DNA of 64,000 bases. Source: Ga0077527 sp964531455. Its GTDB lineage: Bacteria; Pseudomonadota; Gammaproteobacteria; Burkholderiales; SG8-41. A model generated the notes under the pieces. That model ran no database searches and was not told where the DNA came from. It saw only the letters and a program-made list of their open reading frames with translations. Shown piece by piece: positions 1 to 10,294 of this stretch. Numbering within the stretch: position 1 is the first letter of the stretch; each line of letters begins with the position of its first letter. Both the position numbers and the translations under genes were made by a program. Where the stretch lies: assembly GCA_964531455.1 (NCBI GenBank), contig CAZHFZ010000004.1, forward strand, positions 34,325 through 98,324, in the 5' to 3' direction.

Positions 1-586
1 CGGCGGCCAAAGCCTGTACGAGGGCGGGATTCAGATTCAGGGATGCAAAAGACATTATTGATACTTTCAAAAAACAAAACGACTGCCGATAAACAGTGGC
101 CGCAGGTTTTTTCAGGCTTCACAAAAGACACACGAAGGCTCAGCGAACGGTTACCCGGCGCTGACGCGCAGGCGTTACGTTCGTTAATCCTTTGTGAACT
201 TTGCGGCCTCTGCAGGCAACAACAGCTCATCAGCAATAAACGCGCAGGAAATGCCACTGCTACAAGGCATGCCGCGACTGAGTCGCGGTGGCGGCCACCG
301 GCGCACGGGTATCGTCGCTAACCGTGGCGGAAGCAGCTTTTCGGAGAAGGGAGCTGAAATCGAAGGGGTCAGGGACAGATGCATCCTGCAGTGCACAAAA
401 ATATCTGTGCCCCTGCAAGGTGCGCGCATGATACCCGCAAGTATCGGAAATAGCGAGGTTTTTTCCGGGCCGCCAGAGGAAACCGCGTCTTTCCGCACGT
501 CGCTGGTGCACGGAAAACCCAAAATATTCAAGGTAATAGCGTGTTGTGCATGCTACAATCCGCCCCTTTTTTCCAAGGCCCTTCCC
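1..586. other. 5' region without a recognisable gene
   Basis: No reading frame in this stretch resembles a protein I know. The frame continuous with typA stays open upstream to about 194, but that part is low-complexity and unlike the TypA family, so I treat it as non-coding. Two small inverted repeats lie back to back: CCGCGAC/GTCGCGG (272-288, loop TGA) and GGTGG/CCACC (288-300). A GCACA/TGTGC repeat lies at 393-410. None is followed by a T-run. The window may begin just downstream of another gene whose end is not visible. Confidence 0.5.
551..559 (+). promoter_or_regulatory. putative extended -10 promoter of typA
   Basis: TGCTACAAT fits the extended -10 pattern TGnTAnAAT and lies 27 nt before the chosen GTG start of typA. 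I see no good -35 at normal spacing, which is tolerated in extended -10 promoters. This is inferred from sequence only. Confidence 0.35.
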
Positions 587-2428
587 GTGTCCGCCATCGA
601 ACAACGCCCGCTACGCAACATAGCCATCATCGCTCACGTTGATCATGGCAAAACCACGCTCGTCGACAAACTGCTGCGCCAGTCCGGCACCTTCGCCGCC
701 CACGAGCAGGTCACCGAACGCGTCATGGACTCCAACGATCTGGAACGGGAGCGCGGCATCACGATTCTCGCCAAGAATTGCGCGGTCACCTGGAAAGGTA
801 CGCTGATCAACATCGTCGACACCCCCGGCCATGCCGACTTTGGCGGTGAAGTCGAACGCGTGCTGTCGATGGTCGACGGCGTGTTGCTGCTGGTGGATGC
901 CGTCGAAGGCCCGATGCCGCAGACACGGTTTGTCACGCGCAAGGCGCTGGCACTGGGGCTGAAACCCATCGTTGTGGTCAACAAAGTGGATCGCCCGGGC
1001 GCACGCGCCGACTGGGTGGTCAACCAGACCTTCGACCTCTTCGACAAGCTGGGCGCCACGGAAGAACAACTCGATTTCCCGGTGGTTTATGCATCGGCGC
1101 TGAATGGTTACGCCGGCACCGACCCCGAAGTCCGCGAAGGTACGCTGGATCCGCTGTTTGAAGCCGTGGTTGCCCACGTGCCGATGCGCGCCGACGATCC
1201 CAACGGCCCGCTGCAACTGCAGATTTGTTCGCTCGATTATTCCAGCTATGTCGGCAAAATCGGCATCGGTCGTGTCAACCGCGGCCGCATCCGCCCCGGC
1301 CAGCAGGTCGCTGTGATGAAAGGGCCGGATTCGACCCCGACGATGGCCAAAATCAACCAGGTGCTGGGTTTCCGCGGCCTTGAGCGCGTCCAGATCACCG
1401 AAGCGCAGGCCGGCGACATCGTGCTGATCAACGGCATTGACGAAGTCGGCATCGGCATCACGCTGTGCGACCCCGAAAAACCGGAAGCCCTGCCGATGCT
1501 GAAGGTGGACGAGCCGACACTGACCATGAATTTCCAGGTCAACACCTCTCCGCTGGCCGGCCGCGAAGGCAAATTCGTCACCAGCCGCCAGCTGCGTGAA
1601 CGTCTCAACCGCGAAATCATGAGCAATGTAGCGCTCAAGGTGAATGAAACCGACGACGCCGACGTGTTCGAAGTGTCGGGTCGCGGCGAACTTCACCTGA
1701 CCATCCTGCTCGAAAACATGCGCCGCGAAGGTTACGAACTCGCGGTGTCGCGCCCGCGCGTGGTCATCCGCGAAGTCAACGGCGAAAAACAGGAACCGTA
1801 CGAAATGCTGACGGTCGATGTCGACGAAACCAACCAGGGCGCAGTGATGGAAGCGCTTGGCGCGCGCCGTGGCGACCTGCAGGACATGCAGTCCGACGGC
1901 AAAGGCCGCGTACGCCTTGATTACCGCATTCCGGCACGCGGCATGATCGGCTTCCAGTCGGACTTCATGACCATGACACGCGGCACCGGCGTCATGAGCC
2001 ATGTGTTTGACGACTACGGCCCGATGAAACCCGACATGGAAGAACGCCGCAACGGTGTGCTGATCTCGGCTGAAGACGGCGCCGCTGTTGCCTATGCATT
2101 ATGGAAACTGCAGGAGCGCGGGCGCATGTTTGTCAGCCCGGGTGACCCGCTGTATGAAGGCATCATCATCGGCATCCACAGCCGCGACAACGATCTGGTG
2201 GTCAATCCGATCAAAGGCAAACAGCTCACCAACGTCCGTGCTTCCGGCACCGACGAAGCCGTGCGCCTGGTGCCGCCGATCCAGGTCACGCTGGAATCCG
2301 CGATCGAGTTCATCGCCGACGACGAGTTGGTTGAAATCACGCCGAAGTCGATCCGTATCCGCAAGCGCCACCTGAAGGAGCACGAGCGCAAGAAGGCGGG
2401 TCGTGTCGACCAGGCCACCGCCGCCTGA
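587..2428 (+). CDS. typA: ribosome-associated GTPase TypA/BipA
   Basis: Translational GTPase related to EF-G and LepA that acts on ribosomes during stress and low-temperature 50S assembly. The G1 motif AHVDHGKTT lies about 15 residues from the start. DxxG is seen as DTPGHADFGGEVERV, and the G4 motif NKVD follows. Domain II, an EF-G-like domain and the TypA-specific C-terminal domain come after, and the protein ends in a basic tail (RIRKRHLKEHERKK). I chose the GTG at 587 because family similarity begins at SAIEQRPLRNIAIIAHVDHG and the resulting 613 residues match the family length. An upstream extension to 194 is open but unlike TypA. AAGG lies upstream at 575-578. The 3' end overlaps the next gene by 26 nt, suggesting co-transcription. 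Confidence 0.95.
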   Translation: MSAIEQRPLRNIAIIAHVDHGKTTLVDKLLRQSGTFAAHEQVTERVMDSNDLERERGITILAKNCAVTWKGTLINIVDTPGHADFGGEVERVLSMVDGVLLLVDAVEGPMPQTRFVTRKALALGLKPIVVVNKVDRPGARADWVVNQTFDLFDKLGATEEQLDFPVVYASALNGYAGTDPEVREGTLDPLFEAVVAHVPMRADDPNGPLQLQICSLDYSSYVGKIGIGRVNRGRIRPGQQVAVMKGPDSTPTMAKINQVLGFRGLERVQITEAQAGDIVLINGIDEVGIGITLCDPEKPEALPMLKVDEPTLTMNFQVNTSPLAGREGKFVTSRQLRERLNREIMSNVALKVNETDDADVFEVSGRGELHLTILLENMRREGYELAVSRPRVVIREVNGEKQEPYEMLTVDVDETNQGAVMEALGARRGDLQDMQSDGKGRVRLDYRIPARGMIGFQSDFMTMTRGTGVMSHVFDDYGPMKPDMEERRNGVLISAEDGAAVAYALWKLQERGRMFVSPGDPLYEGIIIGIHSRDNDLVVNPIKGKQLTNVRASGTDEAVRLVPPIQVTLESAIEFIADDELVEITPKSIRIRKRHLKEHERKKAGRVDQATAA

Positions 2429-3311
2429 TCAGCTTCACGGCCTGACGCCGGCAGCCTTCACGGTGCCGGCGTTGTTCGTTGTGCTGTGGAGCACCGGTTT
2501 TATCGGCGCCCGGCTTGGCCTGCCCCACGCCGAACCACTGACCTTCCTGACGCTGCGCTACGTCGCGGTCATTGCATTGATGCTGCCGCTCGCGATTGCC
2601 GTGCGCGCGCGCTGGCCGGCAACGCGAAGCGAACTTCGGCATATCGCAACTGCCGGCATCCTGATTCAGGGGGGTTATCTCGGCGGCGTCTTCTGCGCCG
2701 TTCATGCCGGCATGTCCGCGGGGGTGGTGGCATTGATCGTCGGCATGCAGCCATTGCTGACGGCTGCCGGCGCCGGCCCTCTCCTTGGCGAGCGCGTCCT
2801 GCGGATACAGTGGTGGGGCCTTGCCCTCGGGCTTACCGGTGTCACCTTGGTGGTCTGGCAGAAAATGTCCTTGCAGGGCATGTCGGCAGGCAGCCTCTCC
2901 CTGGCATTGCTTGCCTTGGTGAGCATCACCCTCGGCACGCTTTACCAGAAACGTTATTGCCCCTCCTTCGACCTGCGTACCGGCTCAGTCATCCAGTTTG
3001 CCGCGGCACTGATCATCACGCTGCCCCTCGCCTGGATGCTGGAAACGATGACCGTCGACTGGTCCGGAGAATTCCTGTTTGCACTGGGCTGGCTGGTGCT
3101 GGTACTGTCGGTCGGTGCCACAACAATGCTGTTTCGCCTGATCCAGCGCGGCGCCGCCACCCGGGTCACCAGCCTGTTCTACCTGACCCCGGCGATCACT
3201 GCCGTGATGGCATGGTTGATGTTCGACGAAACGCTGGGTGCAACGGCAGTCTGCGGCATGTTGATTGCGGTTGCAGGCGTGGCACTGGTCAATCGTACGG
3301 CAGGAAAATAA
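2403..3311 (+). CDS. DMT-superfamily EamA-type permease
   Basis: Inner-membrane transporter of the drug/metabolite superfamily, probably an exporter of metabolites or amino acids; the substrate cannot be read from sequence. The 302 residues contain about ten hydrophobic segments arranged as two five-helix EamA repeats. The first begins PALFVVLWSTGFIGARLGLP, the usual start of this group. The GTG start at 2403 lies inside the end of typA (26-nt overlap), so translation may be coupled. The protein ends 22 nt before the truncated haemoglobin gene. Confidence 0.85.
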   Translation: MSTRPPPPDQLHGLTPAAFTVPALFVVLWSTGFIGARLGLPHAEPLTFLTLRYVAVIALMLPLAIAVRARWPATRSELRHIATAGILIQGGYLGGVFCAVHAGMSAGVVALIVGMQPLLTAAGAGPLLGERVLRIQWWGLALGLTGVTLVVWQKMSLQGMSAGSLSLALLALVSITLGTLYQKRYCPSFDLRTGSVIQFAAALIITLPLAWMLETMTVDWSGEFLFALGWLVLVLSVGATTMLFRLIQRGAATRVTSLFYLTPAITAVMAWLMFDETLGATAVCGMLIAVAGVALVNRTAGK

Positions 3312-3333
3312 TGAATCGGCAAAGGACTCGGGA

Positions 3334-3738
3334 ATGAGCGCACCGCAGGAAACACCGGAACAAACCCCATACTTGCTGCTCGGTGGCGATGCCGGCGTAC
3401 GCCGCCTGGTGGACCGTTTTTACGATTTGATGGACGAAACGCCTGAATATCACGGCATCCGGAAAATGCACCCACAGGACATGTCGACTTCACGGGACAA
3501 ACTCTACGCATTTCTTTCGGGTTGGCTGGGCGGACCGCCGCTGTACATGGAAAAATACGGCCACCCGATGCTGCGTGCGCGGCACCTGCCCTTCCAGATC
3601 GGCATCCCGGAGCGCGATGCATGGCTGGCCTGCATGCTGCAGGCGATGGAAGACAATCACGTCGAAGAAACCCTGCGCATGGCTTTGCTGAAAGCCTTTT
3701 ATGGCACGGCAGACTGGATGCGCAACAAACCTGAATAG
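3334..3738 (+). CDS. group II truncated haemoglobin
   Basis: A 134-residue 2-on-2 globin of the trHbO class, cytoplasmic, expected to bind O2 or NO at a b-type haem. The segment EKYGHPMLRARHLPF is the class signature, and His84 corresponds to the proximal F8 histidine. ERDAWLACM follows, with the G8 Trp at position 96 that is typical of group II. The ATG at 3334 is chosen because the frame upstream is not globin-like and AAAGGA precedes it. It sits between the EamA permease and tamA with short gaps, so it probably shares a transcript. Its physiological role here is not evident from the neighbours. Confidence 0.9.
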   Translation: MSAPQETPEQTPYLLLGGDAGVRRLVDRFYDLMDETPEYHGIRKMHPQDMSTSRDKLYAFLSGWLGGPPLYMEKYGHPMLRARHLPFQIGIPERDAWLACMLQAMEDNHVEETLRMALLKAFYGTADWMRNKPE

Positions 3739-3755
3739 ATCGCCAACCGTTTCCG

Positions 3756-5516
3756 ATGAAGCTCCACCGTGCACTGCGCCCGTGCAGCCTTTTTCTGATT
3801 CTGGCGCTCTGGGTATCTGCCGCGTTCCCGCAGGACGGTGCTTTGGCGTGGCGCATTGAACTGGACGCAGCGGAAGAAGTCAGGAAACTGCTGGAGGAAC
3901 ACCTTGACGTATACCGCTACCGCGGACGACCCGGCGTAGACGCCGAGATGTTGCAGAGACTGGTTGCGCGCTCCGCACCAGAGGCTGAAAAGCTGCTGGC
4001 CACCGAGGGTTATTTCTCTCCGCGAATCGAAGCGGTGCTCATCCCTTCACCGGAAATCACAACAGTACGCATCAACGTCATCGCCGGCCCTGTCGCGCGG
4101 GTCAGCACGGCGAATATCAGCATTACCGGTGCGATCACCGCCGATCCGGCGGAAGCTCAACGTGTGACACAAGTCCCCCAGCGTTGGAGACTGCAACCGG
4201 GAACGCCATTCCGCCAATCGGACTGGGACAGCGCCAAAGATGCATTGCTGCGGGAATTCGTATTTGACGGTTACCCGTCAGCGCAAATCACCACCAGTAT
4301 CGCCGAGGTCGATCCCAGGACCGCATTGGTCTTCATTGATATCAAAATCGACAGCGGCCCATTGTTCCGCTTCGGCAGCACCCGGATTGAGGGCCTGCAG
4401 CGGTATCCCCGCCAGTTGGTGGAAAACCTGCAGATGTTCCATGCCGGGGAACGCTACAGCCACGAATCGGTTGTTCGCTATCAGACCGAGCTTCAGGCCA
4501 GCGGCTTTTTCCGCAGCGCCTCGGTCGCAGTCAATACCGATCCGACGCAGGCATCAGCAGCCACCGTTTTGGTGCGCGTGGTTGAACATCCGGAGAAAAA
4601 AATTGATTTCGGCCTGGGCTTCAGCACCGACACCGGGCCACGCGGAGAGGCCCTGTTTACCCACTACAACACACTGCGACCGGGCTGGCAGGGCACAAGC
4701 AAGCTGCGCGTCGATACAAAAGAACAGACCTTGAACGCAGAGCTTGCCGTCACGCCCGAATCCAGCGGTTGGCGCAACCGGCTTGGAGCAGAAGCCCTGC
4801 ACAGCGACATTGAAAACCTGATCACCCGCCGTTACGGCATGACCGCGCAGCGCGCCTGGCGTTCGCCTGAAAAGGAACATGACTGGGCGCTGAAGTTTCA
4901 GGTCGAGGAACAGTCGCTCACCGGGGGCCCCGTTGACAATCTGAATGCGCTGACACTCAACTACTCCTGGACATCGCGAAAAGTCGATGACCTGCTGCGC
5001 CCACGGCAAGGTCATTTGCTCAACCTGCAACTGGGTGGCGCATCCCAGAGCATGCTGTCGACACGCTCGTTCATCCGTGCCTACGGTCGCGCACTGCAGA
5101 TCGTGCCGGTCGGCCGGCATGACCGCATTCATCTGCGCGGCGAAGCCGGCGCGGTGTGGGCTGATGGGCGCGATGGCATTCCTTCAGAATTCCTGTTCCG
5201 TGCCGGCGGCGACCAGTCAGTGCGAGGTTACGACTACCAGTCCCTGGGGGTAACCCAGGGGGCTTCCATTGTCGGCGGCCGTTTCCTCGGAGTGGCAACC
5301 GTTGAATATCAACACGACTTCACCCCACAATGGGGCGGCGCGCTGTTTGTCGACGGCGGCAATGCCGCAGACACACCATCCGCATTGAAGCCGGTCTACG
5401 GCTACGGCGTCGGCGTTCGCTGGATCACCCCAGCCGGCGCATTGAACCTCGACATCGCAAAGCCACAGGAAGACGGCAGGATTCGATTGCATTTCACGCT
5501 AGGCACAAGGTTCTGA
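3756..5516 (+). CDS. tamA: translocation and assembly module outer-membrane protein TamA
   Basis: Omp85-family outer-membrane barrel that works with TamB to insert certain outer-membrane proteins and transport lipid. The 586 residues open with a signal peptide (hydrophobic SLFLILALWVSAAFP). POTRA-type repeats fill roughly residues 35-265, followed by a surface-antigen (D15) barrel. The barrel contains FRAGGDQSVRGYDYQSLG, the conserved VRGY element of the Omp85 lid loop, and ends in FTLGTRF with a terminal aromatic residue. Length matches TamA. tamB starts one nucleotide after the stop codon, confirming the pair. Confidence 0.92.
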   Translation: MKLHRALRPCSLFLILALWVSAAFPQDGALAWRIELDAAEEVRKLLEEHLDVYRYRGRPGVDAEMLQRLVARSAPEAEKLLATEGYFSPRIEAVLIPSPEITTVRINVIAGPVARVSTANISITGAITADPAEAQRVTQVPQRWRLQPGTPFRQSDWDSAKDALLREFVFDGYPSAQITTSIAEVDPRTALVFIDIKIDSGPLFRFGSTRIEGLQRYPRQLVENLQMFHAGERYSHESVVRYQTELQASGFFRSASVAVNTDPTQASAATVLVRVVEHPEKKIDFGLGFSTDTGPRGEALFTHYNTLRPGWQGTSKLRVDTKEQTLNAELAVTPESSGWRNRLGAEALHSDIENLITRRYGMTAQRAWRSPEKEHDWALKFQVEEQSLTGGPVDNLNALTLNYSWTSRKVDDLLRPRQGHLLNLQLGGASQSMLSTRSFIRAYGRALQIVPVGRHDRIHLRGEAGAVWADGRDGIPSEFLFRAGGDQSVRGYDYQSLGVTQGASIVGGRFLGVATVEYQHDFTPQWGGALFVDGGNAADTPSALKPVYGYGVGVRWITPAGALNLDIAKPQEDGRIRLHFTLGTRF

Positions 5517-5517
5517 A

Positions 5518-8500
5518 ATGGGGCAACGAAGCCTTCTGATCCGGCTGACCATCACAACCGCTGCAATAGCGGCGTGCGTGCTTGTCCTCGCCTTCACATG
5601 GCTGGGCAGCAGTTCCGGTCTTGACTGGGCCGCACAAAAGATCATCTGGCTGGGTGAAGGCGCAATAACGGCAGAGGGCATAGAGGGTTCACTGCTTGAT
5701 GAGGTGCGGATCAGAAAACTGCAAGTCCGCAACGACGACTTCGGTCTTGAAGCGGAAATTGTCGTTTTACGCTGGCAACCCCTCGACCTGCTGCGCCGCG
5801 AGCTTCATCTAAGCCGCGCATCCGCATCATTGCTTCGGTACCGCAACCTGTCGACAACACCATCAAAACTGCCGACATCGCTGGCCCTGCCCCTCGACAT
5901 CTCCATTGCAGCACTTGAAATCAATCGCCTCGAAATCAGCAATCTTCCGGCCATTGAAAACCTCAAGCTCGGTTATGCAGGCGGTCGCAATCAACATGAC
6001 ATCCGTCTGCTGCAAACACAATCCGAAGGCTGGACCATCGACGGGGTTTTGCAGGTCAATGCACTAAGTCCGTTCCAGACCAACGGACAAATCCAGGCAA
6101 CACGCGGAACAACAGCACTGGCAATGCAGGCCAAAGCCGGCATTACCGGCACGCTCGAAGCTTTGCAGGTCAAACTGTCGGGTGGCGGACGCGGCACATC
6201 AATCGAATCTTCGGCCGTACTGCGCCCCTACGCAGCACAACCGCTAGACCGGCTCGATGCGCATGCACGTGATCTGGATCTGTCGGCGTGGAATGATGCA
6301 TGGCCGCGGACACGGATCAACTTCGATGCAACGGCCAAGTCCATCGACCAATTGCTCACTGGCACACTACATGCCGAAAACTCCGCCAACGGAACACTGA
6401 ACAGCGGTCGACTACCCCTGAGCACAGTCGATGCGCGCTTCACCGGGAGCGATAACACATGGAGACTGCCGACTCTTGATGTTCAGCTTTCAGGCGGCGG
6501 GCGCGTATCCGGCAGCGCTGCCGTCAGCAATGGTGCGGGCAGCATGGACATCCAGTTCAGAGGGATTGATGCGGCTCGCATCGACAGCCGGTTGCGCTCC
6601 ATCAAGGTGTCGGGTTCCGCAAAGATTTCGGGGAACCCTGAATCGCAGTCCGCCATGGCAAAGCTCGATGGCGCAGGCGTGCAACTGCAGTTCTCGGCAA
6701 ATCAAGCCGGCGGCACACTGACCGTTGATCGGGCCCACTTGCAAGCTGGTGCAGGTACCGCCGATATCAAGGGAAGACTGGAACTGAAAAACGCACAGGC
6801 ATTTGATTTCAGCGGAACCTTCAGCCGCCTTGATCCATCGAAGCTCGCTGCGATTCAGCCGGCAACACTCAACGGCCGCATCTCCGCAAACGGCAAACTG
6901 CAGCCGGAATGGCAGGCCCAGGTCGATATTAACCTCGTCGACAGCCGTTTGCGCAACCTTCCGTTTAATGCACATGCGGCATTTGCAACCCGCAAGTCCC
7001 ACTGGTTCGATGGTAATGCCCAATTGGCAATCGGACGTAACCGGGCAGAAATCAAAGGCGGATATGGCAAACCGCAGGATCAACTCCGCTGGACCGTTGA
7101 AGCCGAGGATTTGCGCGCACTGGATACAACGCTTGGCGGACGTATTACCGGCAACGGCTCGGTAACCGGCGCCACTGACGGACCGGCACTCGATTTCACG
7201 ATTGAAGGTCAGCAACTGGCCTACGGCAATCAACGAATGGCCAGACTCGATGCGCAGGGAATGCTTGGAGCCGGACGCGACGGTGCACTAAGGGTCTCAG
7301 CAACAGCATCAGGCCTGCAGATTTCAGAAACCCTTGTTGACAACTTGCGCCTTTCCGGCAACGGCTCGCGTACGCGGCATACCATTGACGGCTCCGTCCA
7401 AGGCGCAGACGGAAACGGGACACTGCGGGCGACTGGCGGATTGGACGCACAGGGTCGCTGGACCGGGAGCCTGGATCAACTTGAACTGAAGCGGCCCTGG
7501 CCGCTGCGCCTGAGCGCACCGGCACAGATCACAGCAGGCTCCGGAATACTCGTCATTGAACAGTTGCGCGCGAACCTCCTTGACGGCGAATTCGGCCCCG
7601 CAACCCTGCGCGCCGAAAAAGGACGCATCAATACGAACGGTGCCTTCCGCGGCATCTCCGTCGCCCGCCTTCTTCCCCGCAACAGCGGACTCGTCGATGC
7701 AGGACTGCGTTTGGGCGGGCAGTGGGCACTCGCACTGGAGAATACATGGACAGGAAAAGCCAGTCTTCACCGGGAAAGCGGGGACCTGTCACTGACGGGC
7801 GAGCCTCCGGTACCGCTCGCACTGCGCAAAGCCCTGCTGAATCTCAATGCTGCGGACAGCGGCATCGACATCGCAGCCGACATCGACAGCGGCGCAATGG
7901 GAACGGCTGCCGGCCAATTGCAGACACGGCTGATCCGCAAGGACGGCGTCTGGATGCTGCCGGGCGAAGCGCCACTCTCAGGCACTATAAACCTCGACTT
8001 CCGCTCGATGGCCTGGTTGCGCGCACTGCTACCCGGCCTTGACCGCATCGACGGCCTGATGGCCGCGCGCATACGCGCCGAAGGTACTGTCGCCACGCCA
8101 CGCTTCAGCGGAACCATTACCGGCAACCAGCTTCTCTTTCGTGCCGTAGGCCCCGGGCTTGACCTGCGCGATGGTCGCCTGCGAGCCACACTCGAAGACA
8201 CCCGGTTTCGCCTTGACGAATTCGAACTCAAGGCAGGTAAGGGACGCATTACTGCAAACGGCACTGCCGATCTGACTGGCGGTCTGCGCAGTATCGATCT
8301 CGCCGCGCGCGCAGAACATGCGCAGATCCTGCTGGCTCCCCAGTGGTCAGCCATCATTGATGGCACGGGACGACTGGGATTCCGTGATCGTCGTGTAACG
8401 CTTGAGGGCAGGTTCGGACTTGACGAAGGCCGCTATGACCTTGGTGCCAAACTCAAACCCGGACTCAGTGACGATGTGATTGTGCGCACCGGAAAACCGG

Positions 8501-9231
8501 AAACGGTTGAAAAAGCGGCGGCACTTCCAATAAAACTGGATATTGGCATTGATCTGCAGGACAAGCTCACCGTACGCGGAAACGGCCTGGATGCCCTTCT
8601 TGGCGGATCGCTGCGCATTACCAACCGCGGCGCAGCGCTGTCGGCTGTCGGCGATGTACAAACCGTGCGCGGCAACTACACCGTGTTCGGGCAACAACTG
8701 CAAATCGACCGCGGAACCGTCGCCTTTGCCGGCCCGCTGACGGATCCGGGACTGGATCTGCGGGCCATCCGCAAGTTTCAAGCAGTAGAGGTAGGCGTCG
8801 AAGTGACCGGATCATTACAGCGCCCCACTGTCAAACTCGTTTCCATTCCAGACATGTCTGACACCGATCGCCTTGGCTGGCTGGCTTTGGGACGGGATCC
8901 TGCAGGCTCCGACCGCGCCCAGCTCGCAGTACTTCAAGCTGCCGTCCTTAGTTTGACCGGCAGTGGTGGAAAACCCGTGCAAAAGCAGATCGCCGAGGGG
9001 ATCGGGCTCGATGAAATCGGATTTGCCGGCGGCGAAAATGGCGCGCTTGGTGTGGTCGCCCTGGGCAAAAAGCTGACTGATAAATTGAGTATCCGCCTGG
9101 AACAAACTCTGGGGGGGACGGCTGGAAGTCTGCTGCGCATGGACTACCTGCTTTCAGAACGCTGGCGCCTGCGGGGCACTGCAGGCGCCGAGAATGCCGG
9201 CGACATCCTGTTCACAATACGCTTCGATTAA
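5518..9231 (+). CDS. tamB: translocation and assembly module inner-membrane protein TamB
   Basis: Large AsmA-like protein spanning the periplasm, anchored in the inner membrane and partnering TamA. The 1237 residues begin with a single hydrophobic anchor (LTITTAAIAACVLVLAFTWLG). A long repetitive beta-rich region follows, and the C-terminal TamB (DUF490) domain includes VRGNYTVFGQQLQIDRGTV and DPGLDLRAIRK, two stretches typical of that domain. The end (AGDILFTIRFD) is beta-strand-like. Only one nucleotide separates it from tamA, so the two are surely co-translated. The length is close to that of known TamB proteins. Confidence 0.93.
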   Translation: MGQRSLLIRLTITTAAIAACVLVLAFTWLGSSSGLDWAAQKIIWLGEGAITAEGIEGSLLDEVRIRKLQVRNDDFGLEAEIVVLRWQPLDLLRRELHLSRASASLLRYRNLSTTPSKLPTSLALPLDISIAALEINRLEISNLPAIENLKLGYAGGRNQHDIRLLQTQSEGWTIDGVLQVNALSPFQTNGQIQATRGTTALAMQAKAGITGTLEALQVKLSGGGRGTSIESSAVLRPYAAQPLDRLDAHARDLDLSAWNDAWPRTRINFDATAKSIDQLLTGTLHAENSANGTLNSGRLPLSTVDARFTGSDNTWRLPTLDVQLSGGGRVSGSAAVSNGAGSMDIQFRGIDAARIDSRLRSIKVSGSAKISGNPESQSAMAKLDGAGVQLQFSANQAGGTLTVDRAHLQAGAGTADIKGRLELKNAQAFDFSGTFSRLDPSKLAAIQPATLNGRISANGKLQPEWQAQVDINLVDSRLRNLPFNAHAAFATRKSHWFDGNAQLAIGRNRAEIKGGYGKPQDQLRWTVEAEDLRALDTTLGGRITGNGSVTGATDGPALDFTIEGQQLAYGNQRMARLDAQGMLGAGRDGALRVSATASGLQISETLVDNLRLSGNGSRTRHTIDGSVQGADGNGTLRATGGLDAQGRWTGSLDQLELKRPWPLRLSAPAQITAGSGILVIEQLRANLLDGEFGPATLRAEKGRINTNGAFRGISVARLLPRNSGLVDAGLRLGGQWALALENTWTGKASLHRESGDLSLTGEPPVPLALRKALLNLNAADSGIDIAADIDSGAMGTAAGQLQTRLIRKDGVWMLPGEAPLSGTINLDFRSMAWLRALLPGLDRIDGLMAARIRAEGTVATPRFSGTITGNQLLFRAVGPGLDLRDGRLRATLEDTRFRLDEFELKAGKGRITANGTADLTGGLRSIDLAARAEHAQILLAPQWSAIIDGTGRLGFRDRRVTLEGRFGLDEGRYDLGAKLKPGLSDDVIVRTGKPETVEKAAALPIKLDIGIDLQDKLTVRGNGLDALLGGSLRITNRGAALSAVGDVQTVRGNYTVFGQQLQIDRGTVAFAGPLTDPGLDLRAIRKFQAVEVGVEVTGSLQRPTVKLVSIPDMSDTDRLGWLALGRDPAGSDRAQLAVLQAAVLSLTGSGGKPVQKQIAEGIGLDEIGFAGGENGALGVVALGKKLTDKLSIRLEQTLGGTAGSLLRMDYLLSERWRLRGTAGAENAGDILFTIRFD

Positions 9232-9313
9232 GCAAAAACACGCTGATATACAAGCGCTTGCAAGTTCCATAAAATGGTCGTTCGCAGTCCAAAATAGATC
9301 GGAGGAGATCGTG

Positions 9314-10294
9314 ATGAAAAAAACAGGGAAAGTCCTTGCTCTTGGTATCGCAGCCATCACAACAGCCACACTGCCGAGCATTGTTACAGCACAGGAAGTC
9401 TGGCCGAGCAGAGCTGTCCGCATCATCAATCCATTTCCTGCAGGCGGCGGCACCGACGCATTCGCCCGACCTCTTGCAGCACGCCTGAACGCGGAATTAG
9501 GCCAGCAAATCCTGATTGAAAACATTGGTGGTGCCGGCGGAACACTGGGTGCATCAGTTGCAGCCAAGGCGCCGGGCAACGGCTATAACTGGTTCATGGG
9601 CGCCGTTCACCACACGATCGCCGAAACGCTCTACACCAAGCTCCAGTACAGTCTTGAACGTGACTTCATGCCGGTCACCGTCGCTGCCTATGTACCCAGT
9701 GCAGTAGTCATTCATCCGTCGATACCCGCCAAGACCGTCAAGGAACTGATCGCACTCGAGAAAAAAAATCCGGGCAAGATCAACTTCGGTTCTGCGGGTT
9801 ACGGCACGACGCACCACATGAATGGCGAACTGTTCAACCTGATCACCGGCACAAAACTCGTGCACGTGCCGTTCAAGGGCGCGGGCCCGCTGACGCCGGC
9901 GCTGATGTCGGGTGAAGTGGATATGGCGTTTGACGGCATGGGCACCGCTGCGCCGAACATCAAGGCCGGTCGACTGCGCGCTCTGGCAGTCACCACGGCC
10001 AAACGTTCGGCACTGCTGCCCGAGGTTCCGACCCTTCAGGAGGCCGGCGTCAACATGGACGTCACCACCTGGTATGCACTGTGGGCGGTCAAAGGCACCT
10101 CCAAGGCAGTCATCGATCGCATGCATCAGGCCACGGTCAAGGTCATGGCATCGCCGGAAATCAAAAAGGTCTGGGATTCCCTCGGTGCAACGCCCGGTGG
10201 CCAGAGTCCGGCAGAAATGGAGAAATTCGTAAAACAGGAAATAGCGACCTGGGGCAAGGTCGTCAAGGCTTCCGGTGCCAAAGTCGACAACTGA
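9314..10294 (+). CDS. Bug/TctC-type tripartite tricarboxylate transporter receptor (copy 1)
   Basis: Periplasmic solute-binding protein of the Bug family, expected to bind a carboxylate. The 326 residues have a signal peptide cut near VTAQEVWP. The family landmarks are all visible: AVRIINPFPAGGGTD, LIENIGGAGGTLG, INFGSAGYGTTHH, VHVPFKGAGPLTPALMSGEVDMAFD, and a C-terminal WGKVVKASGAKVDN. GGAGGAG at 9301-9305 onward sets the ATG at 9314. Its end overlaps the malonyl-CoA decarboxylase gene by 20 nt, hinting that the ligand may be malonate or a related dicarboxylate; that is inference. No TctA/TctB permease genes lie nearby. Confidence 0.92.
   Translation: MKKTGKVLALGIAAITTATLPSIVTAQEVWPSRAVRIINPFPAGGGTDAFARPLAARLNAELGQQILIENIGGAGGTLGASVAAKAPGNGYNWFMGAVHHTIAETLYTKLQYSLERDFMPVTVAAYVPSAVVIHPSIPAKTVKELIALEKKNPGKINFGSAGYGTTHHMNGELFNLITGTKLVHVPFKGAGPLTPALMSGEVDMAFDGMGTAAPNIKAGRLRALAVTTAKRSALLPEVPTLQEAGVNMDVTTWYALWAVKGTSKAVIDRMHQATVKVMASPEIKKVWDSLGATPGGQSPAEMEKFVKQEIATWGKVVKASGAKVDN

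Noticed and set aside
194..586. N-terminal extension of TypA
   Set aside because: Open frame only; TypA similarity begins right after the GTG at 587, and a promoter-like extended -10 lies within the extension.
611..2002. 463-codon open frame antisense to typA
   Set aside because: It is the mirror of a high-GC coding gene, rich in His, Asp and Phe, with no family resemblance; typA on the other strand is certain.
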